A DNA stretch of 64,000 bases from Paenibacillus profundus (GTDB taxonomy: Bacteria; Bacillota; Bacilli; Paenibacillales; Paenibacillaceae). Each line of letters begins with the position of its first letter. The stretch's first letter is position 1. The notes beneath the pieces were generated by a model. The model did no database searches. It saw nothing but the letters and a program-made list of their open reading frames with translations, and was not told the origin of the DNA. Positions 26,162-35,738 of this stretch are shown here, in pieces. Made by a program: the position numbers and the translations under genes. The stretch covers positions 18,647-82,646 of the forward strand of contig NZ_JAJNBZ010000025.1 of NCBI RefSeq assembly GCF_021369635.1, given 5' to 3'.

Positions 26162-26632
26162 CTATTCTGTTGCGTATGAAGAATATTGGTTCTCGCTCAT
26201 CACACGGCGCGCGCCTACATAACGCTTCTCGTAATAGTCCATGCTAAGCTTGTCTATGCGGGTGCCTTTGTCTGTCGATGCATGAGCAAATTTGCCGTCA
26301 CCGACAAAGATTCCAACATGTGACACACCGTTTCCACCGCTAGTGTCGAAGAAGACTAAATCGCCAGGACGCAACTCATCTTTGCTTACTTTTTCACCTA
26401 CGTCGAATTGAGACGACGAGGAGCGTGGCAAATCGATTTCGAAATTGTCAAACACGTACTTGGTGAAACCGGAGCAATCGAAACCATTCGTTGTAGTTCC
26501 GCCATACTTGTACGTAATACCTAACAGATCTTCAATTTTGTTGTCCATCTTGGATGCCGCGAAAGCGCTGCCTGCACTGAATGTGAATAGAACGCTAAGG
26601 CCGAGCACCGCCGTTACTAGCTTCTTCTTCAA
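26162..26632 (-). CDS. NlpC/P60 family cell-wall endopeptidase
   Basis: This 156-residue secreted enzyme has a signal peptide (MKKKLVTAVLGLSVLF, cleavage after SAFA) directly followed by one NlpC/P60 domain. The catalytic Cys is in TNGFDCSGF, His in GVSHVGIF and the third residue in KFAHAST. It would cleave D-Glu to diaminopimelate bonds in peptidoglycan stem peptides. There are no LysM or SH3 binding repeats. The start is TTG at 26632, after AAGGGG. A c-di-AMP riboswitch lies directly upstream, the known control for such hydrolases. Confidence 0.93.
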   Translation of the reverse strand: MKKKLVTAVLGLSVLFTFSAGSAFAASKMDNKIEDLLGITYKYGGTTTNGFDCSGFTKYVFDNFEIDLPRSSSSQFDVGEKVSKDELRPGDLVFFDTSGGNGVSHVGIFVGDGKFAHASTDKGTRIDKLSMDYYEKRYVGARRVMSENQYSSYATE

Positions 26633-26642
26633 ATTGGAAAGC

Positions 26643-26790
26643 CCCTTCCTTGCCTGCGAGGTTAGCTGGAGGGTTCGGTTGAAGGTCCCCTATGATCCCT
26701 ATGATACGAGATCAATTCACCCAAATAACTGGTTCCCCCGCTTTCCGGTTGTCCGGAAATTCGGCATCACTGTTCGGATTTAGTTGCTGT
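26643..26790 (-). ncRNA. c-di-AMP (ydaO/yuaA) riboswitch
   Basis: The minus strand upstream of the NlpC/P60 gene carries the ydaO core in order: CTAAATCCGAACAG, a GGAAAGCGGGGGAACCA segment, TTGGGTGAAT, a variable part, GGGGACCTTC, CGAACCCTCCAGCTAACC, TCGCAGGCAAGG. These are the conserved blocks of the c-di-AMP riboswitch class. In the known cases the RNA turns expression off when c-di-AMP is high. Its 3' end reaches the ribosome site of the gene. No other gene intervenes. Confidence 0.93.
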
Positions 26791-26909
26791 ATTCGTTAGT
26801 TACAAATTTGCAAATGTTATTGTCGCTTTCATGACAAAGTTGTAATAAATCTACGACTTATTGTAACAGACCTTTTTTCTTTTGACAAACACTTTTTGTC
26901 CAATAAATA

Positions 26910-26957
26910 CAAAAAGCTTGTCTGATCGTCATTTCCGACGACAGACAAGCTTTTTTA
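26910..26957. terminator. Terminator of the M1 peptidase operon
   Basis: AAAAAGCTTGTCTG pairs with CAGACAAGCTTTTTT around a TCGTC/GACGA inner stem. It can work in both directions and lies just after the minus-strand membrane protein gene. Confidence 0.85.
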
Positions 26958-27007
26958 TCACGCTTTTAAATGGAAATGTGACGGGTTTTTGAATTGTTAC
27001 ATTTTCC

Positions 27008-27829
27008 TCATTTTGATTGCTGATTAGCCTCCTGCCATATGGCGTACCGAGCGGACAACCCCCACATCTTGCACACGGCCCGAACAGCAGGAAATGCTTG
27101 CTGCAGAATCAGCGCGGTCATGCCAGTCCAGAACATCGCTGCGGTTGTAAATAGTAAGCTAATAACTAGCACAAGGCCCATGAATATAAGGGAAAGCCCG
27201 AGTATAGGGAGCATTCGACGCACACCCGCCGTTACGGAGTGAAGTAATGACAATTCCGAAGCGGCGCCAAATTGCATAAATAAAAACAAATGATGAAATA
27301 TCCAACCGCATATGGCCCATATGAGCACAAACGGTGCGACGGATGCAAGTAATGACGCAACGGTGGATTTGGTCGTCAATACGTGCGCTGCATACGGTAC
27401 AAACCAATAAGCGGGCGCCAGGAGCAGAACCGTCTTTATGGTATATAGCAGAAGCATCGGCTTCCAGACTACTTTTATGCCCTGGAAGAAGGTCAATCCC
27501 GACTGCCGCGGATGTGCTATCGCATAAAACAAGCCGGCTTCGATGAAGGGAGTCAGCAGCATGCGAATGGCCATACAACCGACTACTATCCACAAATAAG
27601 GCGTATAGTCGTTCGTCTTTGACAGGTGAAACTGACTTTCGATCAGAAAGAGCTGGGAGCTCATCTCGGTCGGGGCCGGATTCGGATACCGCCGCAGCAC
27701 GGGCAATACGATCCCGTCAATGAAGCGGTAGACGAAGAAGCCCCATAGCAGTTGGTATAAAAAGAGGATGACCCATATGTATACGTGCTCTTTCAACCAA
27801 TCCCACCCGGTTCGTATGTAAGCTTTCAT
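27008..27829 (-). CDS. Multi-pass membrane protein, unknown function
   Basis: The 273-residue protein has about six membrane segments and a basic start MKAYIRTGWDWLKEHVYIWV. The ATG at 27829 is preferred over the GTG at 27841, as it lies after GGTGGTGAG and only 5 bases past the upstream stop. It forms an operon with the M1 peptidase gene. I do not recognise a family; it resembles envelope proteins that surround ABC or peptidase genes only in general hydrophobicity. Confidence 0.75.
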   Translation of the reverse strand: MKAYIRTGWDWLKEHVYIWVILFLYQLLWGFFVYRFIDGIVLPVLRRYPNPAPTEMSSQLFLIESQFHLSKTNDYTPYLWIVVGCMAIRMLLTPFIEAGLFYAIAHPRQSGLTFFQGIKVVWKPMLLLYTIKTVLLLAPAYWFVPYAAHVLTTKSTVASLLASVAPFVLIWAICGWIFHHLFLFMQFGAASELSLLHSVTAGVRRMLPILGLSLIFMGLVLVISLLFTTAAMFWTGMTALILQQAFPAVRAVCKMWGLSARYAIWQEANQQSK

Positions 27830-27834
27830 CGATC

Positions 27835-29811
27835 TCACCACCCCAATATGTTCGTAAATGCTTCAAAGAATTTAATGACGGTCAAGTTCACTCGCGTGCG
27901 AACAGGCTCCTCGATCTGTGCTTTCATATAGTTGTTAATATGTTTATTCTCCACTACGATCGTATAGAGCGGATCCACCATGACCCAATCCAATGGAGCT
28001 GTATGGGTGATCCGGTACTGCATCCGATCGCCATCCCCGTCCCACATTTTGCGTGTCGTATTTCCGTCCGCAAATCGGAATATAATTGGGATATTCGGGT
28101 AGTCAGCGCCCAGTTTACGAATGTGGACGATCGCTTCATAACTTGTCGCGCCGCCTACTTCAGTAGTGCGAGTATCAATGCTTTCCACTGCAAAGTCAGC
28201 CATTTGGCCGCCGTACACATATTGATTGAAGAAATCGGTCCATTTGCGATTGGTGACCTGTTCGACGATACGTTGGAAGTCGGCGGTCGTTGGATGACGG
28301 AAGCGGTATTTCTGAGTGTACGTCTTCATTATGCGCTGCATTGTCTTCTCCCCGACCTGCTTCTCGATGGCGAGCAGCACGAGCTTGGCGCGGTAATATA
28401 CGTTGTCCGCATAATGATCTTGGTTTTTATACCGCCAAGCGGCGAGCTTGAGCGGAGCCGGATCGGTAATGTAGCTAGATGTGATGGCTAGATTTGGCGT
28501 GACCCCGAATTCGGACTCCATCAATTTGTCCTCTGCATAGGAGGTGAACCCTTCATCAAGCCACGCCTCTTCGAACTCGTTAGAGGCGATGAGACCATAA
28601 AAATATTGATGGCCGATCTCATGGATGACCGTCCGTTCCAAATCATAGCCTGGACTGTCATTCTCGGCGCCGAATGCAGTAACTAGCGTAGGGTATTCCA
28701 TTCCGCCTGCGCCGTTGCCCGATTTTGGCGGGACGACAATAGAGAGTGTGGAATACGGGTATTTTCCGTACCACTCGCTGAATTTGGCGAGTGCGGTCTT
28801 CGCCGCGTACATGTAGCGTTCCTTCAGCAATTTGTGCTTCGGATCCAGATATAGCTTAATCCGGACGCCCGGCACATTCGGGGCAGAGAACGGTTCTTCA
28901 TAGTAGATGAAGTTCGGTGAAGCTGACCAAGCGAAGTCATGAACGTCGTCTGCATAGAATTGATAGTTTTTGTAACCGTCCGCGATGTAAGGTGTTTTCG
29001 TCGGAAATCCGGTCGAAGCGACGATATATGACTCCGGTACTTGGATGCGCACATTGAAGATGCCGTAGTTGGAGTAAAACTCGGAGCTGCCGTGATATTG
29101 ATGCACGTTCCAGCCTTCGGCCGCCCTGCCGCGCACACCAGCTTTCTCATAGGCGGCAATCTTCGGGTACCATTGTCCGGCCATGACGAAATCATCTGCA
29201 TACCCCATCCGGGCGAATATTCGCGGCAGCTTCACTTTGAACTTCAGCTTCAAGGTGATGTCTTCCTGGCCTTTGACGGGCTGGGGCAGGCGAATCTTCA
29301 TGACAGTCTGATCCTTGGCATTGCCGTCATCCGGCTGAACGTATTCGATCCGGTTCATTAGGGACTGGCCGTCTACGGTTGTCAGCGCCGTTAAGGTCAT
29401 GCCTCCATAACCGTCCTTCGGCATCTTGTCCTCTCGCAATATGCCGCCCGACTCTTTCATGAAGGTCGAGTCCGGGGATTGGAACGCATTCGGATACAGG
29501 TTGAAATAGATCTCGTTCACCGTCTTCATTCCCGGATTGGTCCAAGTGACCGTTTGATCACCGAACAGAGTATGAATTGACTCGTCCAATTTGACATCAA
29601 TATGGTACTCGGCGATACGCTCACTAAGCACCTCGGCGCTCGGCTTCTCTACGCTTTGCGGCGTAAAGGGCTCCTGTGCGGCTTTTTTCTGCACTTCCGG
29701 ACCGAGAGAAGGTACGGTGCCGGACGGCCGGAACCAGACGAGGAGGATGAAGCTGGCGGCCAAGAGTGCGATAATAAATAGAAGTGGGCGATAGACATTG
29801 CGTCGGGTCAT
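27835..29811 (-). CDS. Membrane-anchored M1 family metallopeptidase
   Basis: This 658-residue protein has an N-terminal membrane segment (residues 8-28) and an M1 aminopeptidase-like body. The zinc site is HEIGHQYFYGLIASNEFEEA then WLDEGFTSY (HExxH with the third ligand Glu 18 residues on). The usual GAMEN exopeptidase motif appears as GAGGMEYPT. It would cleave peptides at the outer face of the membrane. GGGAGG precedes the ATG. The product is likely to work with the membrane protein encoded downstream. Confidence 0.9.
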   Translation of the reverse strand: MTRRNVYRPLLFIIALLAASFILLVWFRPSGTVPSLGPEVQKKAAQEPFTPQSVEKPSAEVLSERIAEYHIDVKLDESIHTLFGDQTVTWTNPGMKTVNEIYFNLYPNAFQSPDSTFMKESGGILREDKMPKDGYGGMTLTALTTVDGQSLMNRIEYVQPDDGNAKDQTVMKIRLPQPVKGQEDITLKLKFKVKLPRIFARMGYADDFVMAGQWYPKIAAYEKAGVRGRAAEGWNVHQYHGSSEFYSNYGIFNVRIQVPESYIVASTGFPTKTPYIADGYKNYQFYADDVHDFAWSASPNFIYYEEPFSAPNVPGVRIKLYLDPKHKLLKERYMYAAKTALAKFSEWYGKYPYSTLSIVVPPKSGNGAGGMEYPTLVTAFGAENDSPGYDLERTVIHEIGHQYFYGLIASNEFEEAWLDEGFTSYAEDKLMESEFGVTPNLAITSSYITDPAPLKLAAWRYKNQDHYADNVYYRAKLVLLAIEKQVGEKTMQRIMKTYTQKYRFRHPTTADFQRIVEQVTNRKWTDFFNQYVYGGQMADFAVESIDTRTTEVGGATSYEAIVHIRKLGADYPNIPIIFRFADGNTTRKMWDGDGDRMQYRITHTAPLDWVMVDPLYTIVVENKHINNYMKAQIEEPVRTRVNLTVIKFFEAFTNILGW

Positions 29812-29955
29812 ACGTTTCTAACCTCCCGTTGACAAGCATCTACAGCATGTATATGTTGGCTTTTTGCGGAATATTAGCTAAAATGAAAATGATTTTGATC
29901 GCCCCCCAGGGCTCTTGTGTACTGGAGTATTAGGGCAAGGAAGGAGCGCATAACG

Positions 29956-30456
29956 ATGGATGCTTCGGATAAGAAGGTTAAGAAGCCGCTTGCGCTGAAT
30001 GTGATGAGCAGCAGTAAGCATAAAGGATTCGGTTCAGGCAGCATCGATTTGAACAACGTATCGCCTGTCATTATCGATGAGGGCAAAGCTTATATTGACT
30101 TGGGTGCTATGCATGCGAAAAGCAAGGTGGAGCGTGGCATCAAGTTCATACCTAACAAGGAGGACGTGCCGAACGGCCGCAAATGCTGGATTGTATGGGT
30201 GGCAGTAGACAGAACTCCTGAAGGCGCATGCTACGGTGGTCTAGCGGCGTGCGAGATGCTAGTCGACACAGAAGCGAAGCGAGGTTGGAAAATTCTCGCC
30301 GATCACGTGAATAAGATGGATAATGCGATGAAGCGCCGCATTATATTGGATGGACTCGACGCGGAGGAGAAAGCGGCACTGCGCGAGCTGCTTATGACGC
30401 ACAACGCCGAGTGGTGGGAACGTTCATCGGATGATTTGAAAGCGCAGTTGGCATAA
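29956..30456 (+). CDS. ywhD: YwhD family protein
   Basis: The 166-residue protein begins MDASDKKVKKPLALNVMSSS and contains DLGAMHAKSKVERGIKF and CWIVWVAVDRTPEGACYGG, the pattern of Bacillus YwhD. Its place beside a class A PBP gene and speE-speB is the same as in Bacillus subtilis (ywhD-pbpG-speE-speB). Function is unknown. AAGGAG lies 9 bases before the ATG. Two terminators follow. Confidence 0.85.
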   Translation: MDASDKKVKKPLALNVMSSSKHKGFGSGSIDLNNVSPVIIDEGKAYIDLGAMHAKSKVERGIKFIPNKEDVPNGRKCWIVWVAVDRTPEGACYGGLAACEMLVDTEAKRGWKILADHVNKMDNAMKRRIILDGLDAEEKAALRELLMTHNAEWWERSSDDLKAQLA

Positions 30457-30492
30457 TCGTCCGCCAACATTAGAGGCAGTGTTATAATGGAA

Positions 30493-30528
30493 GAAGACCT
30501 GTGTCCCATAGAGGGAACAGGTCTTTTT
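30493..30528 (+). terminator. Terminator after ywhD
   Basis: AAGACCTGT/ACAGGTCTT with inner TCCC/GGGA, then Ts. Confidence 0.85.
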
Positions 30529-30556
30529 GACGTTGATCTTCAGCGTAAGTAAAGCC

Positions 30557-30616
30557 AAGCTGCCGAAATCCGGACAAAGCTCTGTATGAGCAGTCCGAAT
30601 CTCCGGCAGCTTTTTT
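30557..30616. terminator. Second hairpin between ywhD and the PBP gene
   Basis: AAGCTGCCG and CGGCAGCTT, with an inner CGGAC/GTCCG stem and a six-T tract on the plus strand. It may separate the two convergent genes. Confidence 0.75.
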
Positions 30617-30656
30617 GCTAGCATCGATGCTTTACATCCTCGTGCCGAAGTCACGA

Positions 30657-32717
30657 TCAGTTGGTCCACCACCGTTTGAAGTGCTGCCACCACGACCGTT
30701 TCCCGGCTTCTTGCGTCTCCTGAACCGGCTTCGCTTGCGGCGAGTCAGGTTGCTTGGCCCCGTGTTGGTCACACCATTCCGTCGGTTCAGTTCCCTTCAC
30801 GAACGTTTCCAGACGCTTGACGGGGCAATTCTCACCGGCGAGCTTTCCTGTATCCGGGTCGATATAAATGCTAACCACGTTATCCGGCACGGTGAAGATT
30901 TTAGGCGGTACGCTCGTCAGCGCCTTCTCCGTATAGTCAGCGAAGATGGGCGCTGCTTTATGCGATTCCGACACCGAAATCATCTTGCCGCGATCATAGC
31001 CGACCCATACGGCGGTCGACAATTCCGGCGTATAGCCGACAATCCACGCGTCGGAGTCCGTCGTTCCCGTCTTACCGGCGACGGGACGTTTGATGCTGGC
31101 TGCGACCCGATTGCCTGTGCCACCGGATTCGAACACGCTTTCCATTAAGCTCGTCAACACGTAAGTGTCGGATGGATCGATAACCTGCTCTGACTCCATC
31201 GGCGACGCTTCATACAGCACCCGCCTATCCGGGGCCGTCACCTTCAAGATGGCGCGCGGAATAACACGTTTGCCCTCGTTGCTGAACACGGCGTAAGCAG
31301 ACGCCATTTCGAAAGGGCTGACGGGGAACGTTCCGAGCGCCAAGGAAGGCAGCGGCTTCATGCTGCTATCGATACCGAGACGCCTGGCCAGCGAAATCAC
31401 TTGTTCCGGGCCTATTTGCATAATGGTACTGACTGCATAGATATTGTCGGACGCCGCAATCGCTTGACGAAGATCGATATCGCCATAATATTTCCCGCCG
31501 TAATTGCGCGGCTTGTACACTTGGCGCCCTTCGTCATAGCTGAATGAAGTCGGGGCGCTCACGAAATGCGTGGCCGCCGTGACAGCCCGTTTCTCCAGCG
31601 CCGCCAGATAGACGATCGGCTTGAAGGCAGATCCGGGCTGACGCGTATCCGCGAACACGCGGTTATATTGATTGACGCGGTAATTTTTGCCGCCTACCAT
31701 CGCCTTAATATATCCGTTGCGCGGATCAATCGATACGAGAGCAGCCTGCAGATCACCCGCGGCGGGGATTTGCTTCGCGACGGCTTCCTCTGCCGCCTCC
31801 TGCGCCCGCTTATCAAGCGTCGTGTAGACGTGCAGGCCCCCAGCCTCCACGATTTCATCGGGGATGCCGAGCGCCGCCAGCTCCCGCCGGATATAATCGC
31901 GGAAATAGGGGGCTACAAGTGTCTCAGCGCGCTCCTCCTGAGGGCGGAAGACGAGCATTTCGTTATACGCACGTTTGGCTGTATCCTGCGTAATATCGCC
32001 CATATCGACCATGTTTTGCAGCACGATTTTTTGGCGGTCCTTTGCATTCTTCATATTTAAATAAGGCGAGTAATAACTGGGTCCGCGCGGAATTCCGGCA
32101 AGCAATGCGCTCTCTGCCAGCGACAATTTCCGTGCAGGCTTGTTGAAATAAAGCTGAGCTGCCGCTTCGATGCCGTAGGCCCCGTGACCGTAATATACTT
32201 GATTTAGATACATCTCGAGAATTTCGTCTTTGCTATACTTCATCTCAAGCTGCAGCGCGTAGAGCGCCTCCTTCGCCTTACGGGTCCATGTTCGTTCGTG
32301 GCTAAGATACAGATTGCGGGCGAGCTGCTGTGTTAAAGTGCTCGCTCCTTGCTTTTTCGACAGATGCTCCAGATTGACGAGAAAGGCCCGCGCCACTCCT
32401 TTGAAATCGATGCCCATATGATGGTAGAATTGGCGATCCTCAGTTGCTATCGTCGCTTGGACGACTTCAGACGCGACATCGGCTAGCTTCACCGCTGACT
32501 GCTGCGTCTGCCCTGGCGTCAGTGCTGTCAGCACGTTCCCATGGAAGTCTAGCAGCTGAGACGATTGCTGAATACTGGATACAGGCAGATCCGTCATATA
32601 TAAATAGCCGAGCACGGAAGCCGAGGCGCCGAGGCTAAGCACAAGCGTGCCAATGATGCCCCATAGGAACAGGCGGAGCCGGCGTTTTGCCTTTGTGTAG
32701 TTTTTTTTCGCATTCAT
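30657..32717 (-). CDS. Class A penicillin-binding protein (PbpG/PBP1-type)
   Basis: This 686-residue protein has a short cytoplasmic start and one membrane segment (residues 14-36). The GT51 transglycosylase domain has catalytic Glu in TEDRQFYHHMG and the motifs GASTLTQQLARN and EILEMYLNQVYYG. The transpeptidase domain has the Ser nucleophile in SAFKP, SDN and KTGTT. It polymerises and cross-links peptidoglycan outside the membrane. GGAGGAG precedes the ATG. Synteny with ywhD and speE matches B. subtilis pbpG, a sporulation-phase PBP. Confidence 0.92.
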   Translation of the reverse strand: MNAKKNYTKAKRRLRLFLWGIIGTLVLSLGASASVLGYLYMTDLPVSSIQQSSQLLDFHGNVLTALTPGQTQQSAVKLADVASEVVQATIATEDRQFYHHMGIDFKGVARAFLVNLEHLSKKQGASTLTQQLARNLYLSHERTWTRKAKEALYALQLEMKYSKDEILEMYLNQVYYGHGAYGIEAAAQLYFNKPARKLSLAESALLAGIPRGPSYYSPYLNMKNAKDRQKIVLQNMVDMGDITQDTAKRAYNEMLVFRPQEERAETLVAPYFRDYIRRELAALGIPDEIVEAGGLHVYTTLDKRAQEAAEEAVAKQIPAAGDLQAALVSIDPRNGYIKAMVGGKNYRVNQYNRVFADTRQPGSAFKPIVYLAALEKRAVTAATHFVSAPTSFSYDEGRQVYKPRNYGGKYYGDIDLRQAIAASDNIYAVSTIMQIGPEQVISLARRLGIDSSMKPLPSLALGTFPVSPFEMASAYAVFSNEGKRVIPRAILKVTAPDRRVLYEASPMESEQVIDPSDTYVLTSLMESVFESGGTGNRVAASIKRPVAGKTGTTDSDAWIVGYTPELSTAVWVGYDRGKMISVSESHKAAPIFADYTEKALTSVPPKIFTVPDNVVSIYIDPDTGKLAGENCPVKRLETFVKGTEPTEWCDQHGAKQPDSPQAKPVQETQEAGKRSWWQHFKRWWTN

Positions 32718-33040
32718 GTCGGGCTCCTCCTCATAATCCGCTGCTTTCCCGTCGGCAAGTCAGCTTAAGGTCCTTGCTATCAGTATGGAGTAGGATAAAA
32801 AAGGATATTCATCTGCACAATTGTTATTTTTCCGTACGCAGCTGCTTCATTCGCTCTATACCGGACGAAATGGTTTGAAAATAATTACTTGGGAGATAGT
32901 TGCTTTTTGGGGGGGAAACGCTATAATACTCTTGTTTGGTGCAAAATGGAGATGAAGTGTTACGAATGTATACATGGGAACCATTACGAGCATTTCGACT
33001 GGACCAACGATACCATATCGGAAGAAAGAAGGTTGATTTT
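32718..33040 (+). promoter_or_regulatory. speE promoter region
   Basis: TTGCTT (32900-32905) and TATAAT (32922-32927) are 16 bp apart on the plus strand. The remaining leader to the speE start (about 105 bases) has no stop in the speE frame, but no ribosome site supports an earlier start. The stretch 32718-32895 shows nothing else. Confidence 0.65.
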
Positions 33041-33871
33041 ATGGAATTGTGGTTTACAGAGAAGCAGACGCCGACCTTCGGCATTACGGCAAAAATTCGC
33101 GAGACATTCGTGAATGAACAGACGCCGTTTCAGCATCTGACGATGTTGGATACCGAGGAATTCGGACGAATGCTCGTATTGGACGGCATGGTTATGACGA
33201 CGATTAAAGACGAGTTTGTCTACCATGAGATGGTGGCGCACCCGGCCCTCGTTACACATCCGAATCCGAAGAAAGTGCTCGTAGTCGGCGGTGGAGATGG
33301 TGGCGTTATTCGTGAAATTATGAAACATCCTTCCGTTGAGAAAGCGGTCCTCGTAGAAATCGACGGGAAGGTCATTGAGTATTCGAAAAAATATTTGCCG
33401 GAAATTGCGGGTGAACTCGACAACCCACGTGTCGAAGTTATCGTAAACGATGGCTACATGCATATTTTGAACAGCAAGAACGAGTACGATGTCATCATGG
33501 TCGATTCCACGGAGCCTGTCGGCCCTGCGGCGCCGTTGTTCGAGCGTGGCTTCTACCAAGGCATTTACGAAGCGTTAAAAGAAGACGGCTTGTTCGTGGC
33601 GCAGACGGACAACCCTTGGTTCAAGGCAGATTTGATTCAGCAGGTAAACCGTGACGTTAAGGAAATTTTCCCGATCGTACGCGTGTACGGTGCGAACATT
33701 CCGACTTACCCAAGCGGGTTGTGGACGTTCACCATAGGCAGCAAGCAATACGATCCTATGAATATAGATGAAGCGAGCATTCCGGAAATGGAAACGAAAT
33801 ACTACTCGCCACGTCTGCATAACGCAGCCTTCTGCCTGCCTAAATTTGTAGAAGATCTCTGCAAATCATAA
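33041..33871 (+). CDS. speE: Spermidine synthase
   Basis: The 276-residue enzyme transfers the aminopropyl group of decarboxylated S-adenosylmethionine to putrescine. Seen motifs are [19 protein letters not shown] at the start, [15 protein letters not shown] (nucleotide loop), DGYMHI and [11 protein letters not shown] (active-site Asp), all typical of polyamine aminopropyltransferases. The ATG at 33041 follows AAGAAGG and gives the family's normal N-terminus. The agmatinase gene follows 35 bases later. Confidence 0.95.
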   Translation: MELWFTEKQTPTFGITAKIRETFVNEQTPFQHLTMLDTEEFGRMLVLDGMVMTTIKDEFVYHEMVAHPALVTHPNPKKVLVVGGGDGGVIREIMKHPSVEKAVLVEIDGKVIEYSKKYLPEIAGELDNPRVEVIVNDGYMHILNSKNEYDVIMVDSTEPVGPAAPLFERGFYQGIYEALKEDGLFVAQTDNPWFKADLIQQVNRDVKEIFPIVRVYGANIPTYPSGLWTFTIGSKQYDPMNIDEASIPEMETKYYSPRLHNAAFCLPKFVEDLCKS

Positions 33872-33906
33872 CGGGGCAAAAGAAAGAACGAAGGAGGCCA
33901 TCAACT

Positions 33907-34776
33907 ATGAAACTGGATCAAAAATATTCCGGCAATGTGTTCATCTGCAGCTCGGATGATTATGAAGCCGCAACAGCGGTCATTTACGGCATGCCGATGG
34001 ACTATACGGTCTCATTCCGTCCCGGTTCGCGATTCGGCCCTGGCCGTATCCGCGAGGCGTCTGTCGGTTTGGAGGAGTACAGCCCTTATCTCGATCGGAG
34101 CATTGAAGAACTGAACTATTTCGATGCCGGCGACTTGCTGTTGCCATTCGGCAATGCGGCGAAGAGCTTGGACATTATCGGTGATTACATTCGCGGGCTG
34201 CTAGCTGATGGCAAATTCCCGGTCGGTATGGGCGGGGAGCATCTTGTCACCTGGCCAGTCATTCAAGAGGTGTACAAGAAGTATCCAGACTTGGCGATTA
34301 TCCATATTGACGCTCATGCTGATTTGCGCGAGCACTATGAAGGGGAGCCACTCTCTCACTCGACGCCGATTCGCAAGGCGGCAGGCTTGATGGGCGGCAA
34401 AAATATTTATCAATTCGGGATTCGTTCCGGTTCCCGCGAAGAATGGACGTATGCGCGGGAAAACATTAATTTCTATCCGTTCGACGTGGCGGAGCCGCTG
34501 AAGAAGGCGCTGCCTGAGTTGGCAGGCCGGCCGGTATATGTCACGATCGACATTGACGTGCTCGATCCAAGCTGTGCGCCTGGTACGGGTACGGCGGAAG
34601 CGGGTGGCATTACGTCGAAGGAGCTGCTGGAAGCGGTGCACCTTATCGCCCGTTCGGACGCGAACGTCGTCGGCTGCGACTTGGTGGAAGTGGCGCCGAT
34701 TTACGACCCGACGGAGCAGACGCCAATTACGGCAAGCAAGATTATCCGAGAAATGCTGCTTGGTTTCGTAAAATAA
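33907..34776 (+). CDS. speB: Agmatinase
   Basis: This 289-residue ureohydrolase has the manganese motifs GGEH, IIHIDAHADLR and VTIDIDVLDPS followed by GTAEAGG. It hydrolyses agmatine to putrescine and urea, supplying the substrate of the spermidine synthase encoded just upstream. AAGGAGG precedes the ATG by 8 bases. Operon ends in a long terminator. Confidence 0.95.
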   Translation: MKLDQKYSGNVFICSSDDYEAATAVIYGMPMDYTVSFRPGSRFGPGRIREASVGLEEYSPYLDRSIEELNYFDAGDLLLPFGNAAKSLDIIGDYIRGLLADGKFPVGMGGEHLVTWPVIQEVYKKYPDLAIIHIDAHADLREHYEGEPLSHSTPIRKAAGLMGGKNIYQFGIRSGSREEWTYARENINFYPFDVAEPLKKALPELAGRPVYVTIDIDVLDPSCAPGTGTAEAGGITSKELLEAVHLIARSDANVVGCDLVEVAPIYDPTEQTPITASKIIREMLLGFVK

Positions 34777-34781
34777 ATGTG

Positions 34782-34847
34782 AAATTCCCTTCTTCGTTAC
34801 CGCATCGCGGTGTTTGCAACGCGATAAACGGAGGAGGGATTTTTTTG
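34782..34847 (+). terminator. Terminator of speE-speB
   Basis: Long imperfect stem from AAATTCCCTTCTTCGTT to AACGGAGGAGGGATTT with an inner ATCGCG/CGCGAT arm and seven Ts. Confidence 0.8.
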
Positions 34848-35249
34848 CCTTCAGCCTTCTTGAAAATTCCCTCTAACGTGTTCGCCCCCCTTCTCTCGAT
34901 TCTCTTTTGTTCACTCTCCCAATGCTTCAGACTGCCCCTTTAATGCTTCAGGAGCAGTAGTTAGAAATACAGATGGCATAATTAACGACTCGAAGGCTTT
35001 GGAAAAAGTGTGTGTACATCAACAAATGCACGGTGGAGGACCGGATTCAACAGACGCAGGGAGCATGACAAGATAGAGAGGGGGAACTAGGGTGCGCCAA
35101 TCATACGATTAAGAGCGTTTGGACTGTGCCACTCGAGTATTGGACTCTGAATCAATGGGATAGTGGGCAAAAGGTTTGGTAAGCCACATGGTACGAGGAA
35201 GTGGGGAGCTGGATATTTTTGGGGGACAAAAAATAACGGACCTCGTACG
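34848..35249. other. Non-coding stretch
   Basis: No gene is visible. A 9-bp inverted pair (GGTACGAGG near 35192 and CCTCGTAC near 35244) and a short direct repeat of AATGCTTCAG (about 34920 and 34942) are the only structures seen. Confidence 0.4.
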
Positions 35250-35702
35250 CTACTCCTCAAGGTACCCCGCCCATACCAAGCATTTCAAATACTGCTGATA
35301 ATAACTATTGTTAATGTCCATACAATCAGGCTCAATACCTGCTAAAACGATCAGTTCAGCACTAATGACAAACGAACCGCCTTGCGTTGTCCAACCACTA
35401 GGATATGTTTTATCTATGGATCCGATAAAAACACGGCGGCACAATGTGATGATCATGACTACTTGGCAATTTTGCCTCAATTTCTGATAACTTTTTAATT
35501 ATGCATGGTCGTCTATGCGATAAGCGGCAACACCGTTTTCATTCGCTTGGAAGAGCAATATGGTCGGATACCTTACGTTCGCCATCTTAAAATAAGTCGT
35601 ATTTTCCATAAATAACGCAGGGCATTGCTGCACCGACTCTTCTATACTGTAGGGAAACACGGGGCATGCCCATCTGAATGAGCGCATACTTGCCGAATTC
35701 AA
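35250..35702 (-). pseudogene. Decayed minus-strand gene, family unknown
   Basis: Three protein-like pieces lie on the reverse strand in different frames: NTTYFKMANVRYPTILLFQA on to YRIDDHA (35499-35700), KKLSEIEAKLPSSHDHHIVP (about 35440-35500), and YPSGWTTQGGSFVISAELIV on to WAGYLEE (35250-35400). They follow each other in order and could be parts of one gene of about 150 codons broken by frameshifts. I do not recognise the family. Separate small genes are possible but no good ribosome sites are seen. Confidence 0.45.
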
Positions 35703-35738
35703 TCACGAAGGGAGCAGGTGTCAAAGGAGGCTATCACG

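Noticed and set aside
29880..29905. Fur-box-like sequence AATGAAAATGATTTTGATC before ywhD
   Set aside because: The match to the Fur consensus is partial and the gene has no known link to iron.
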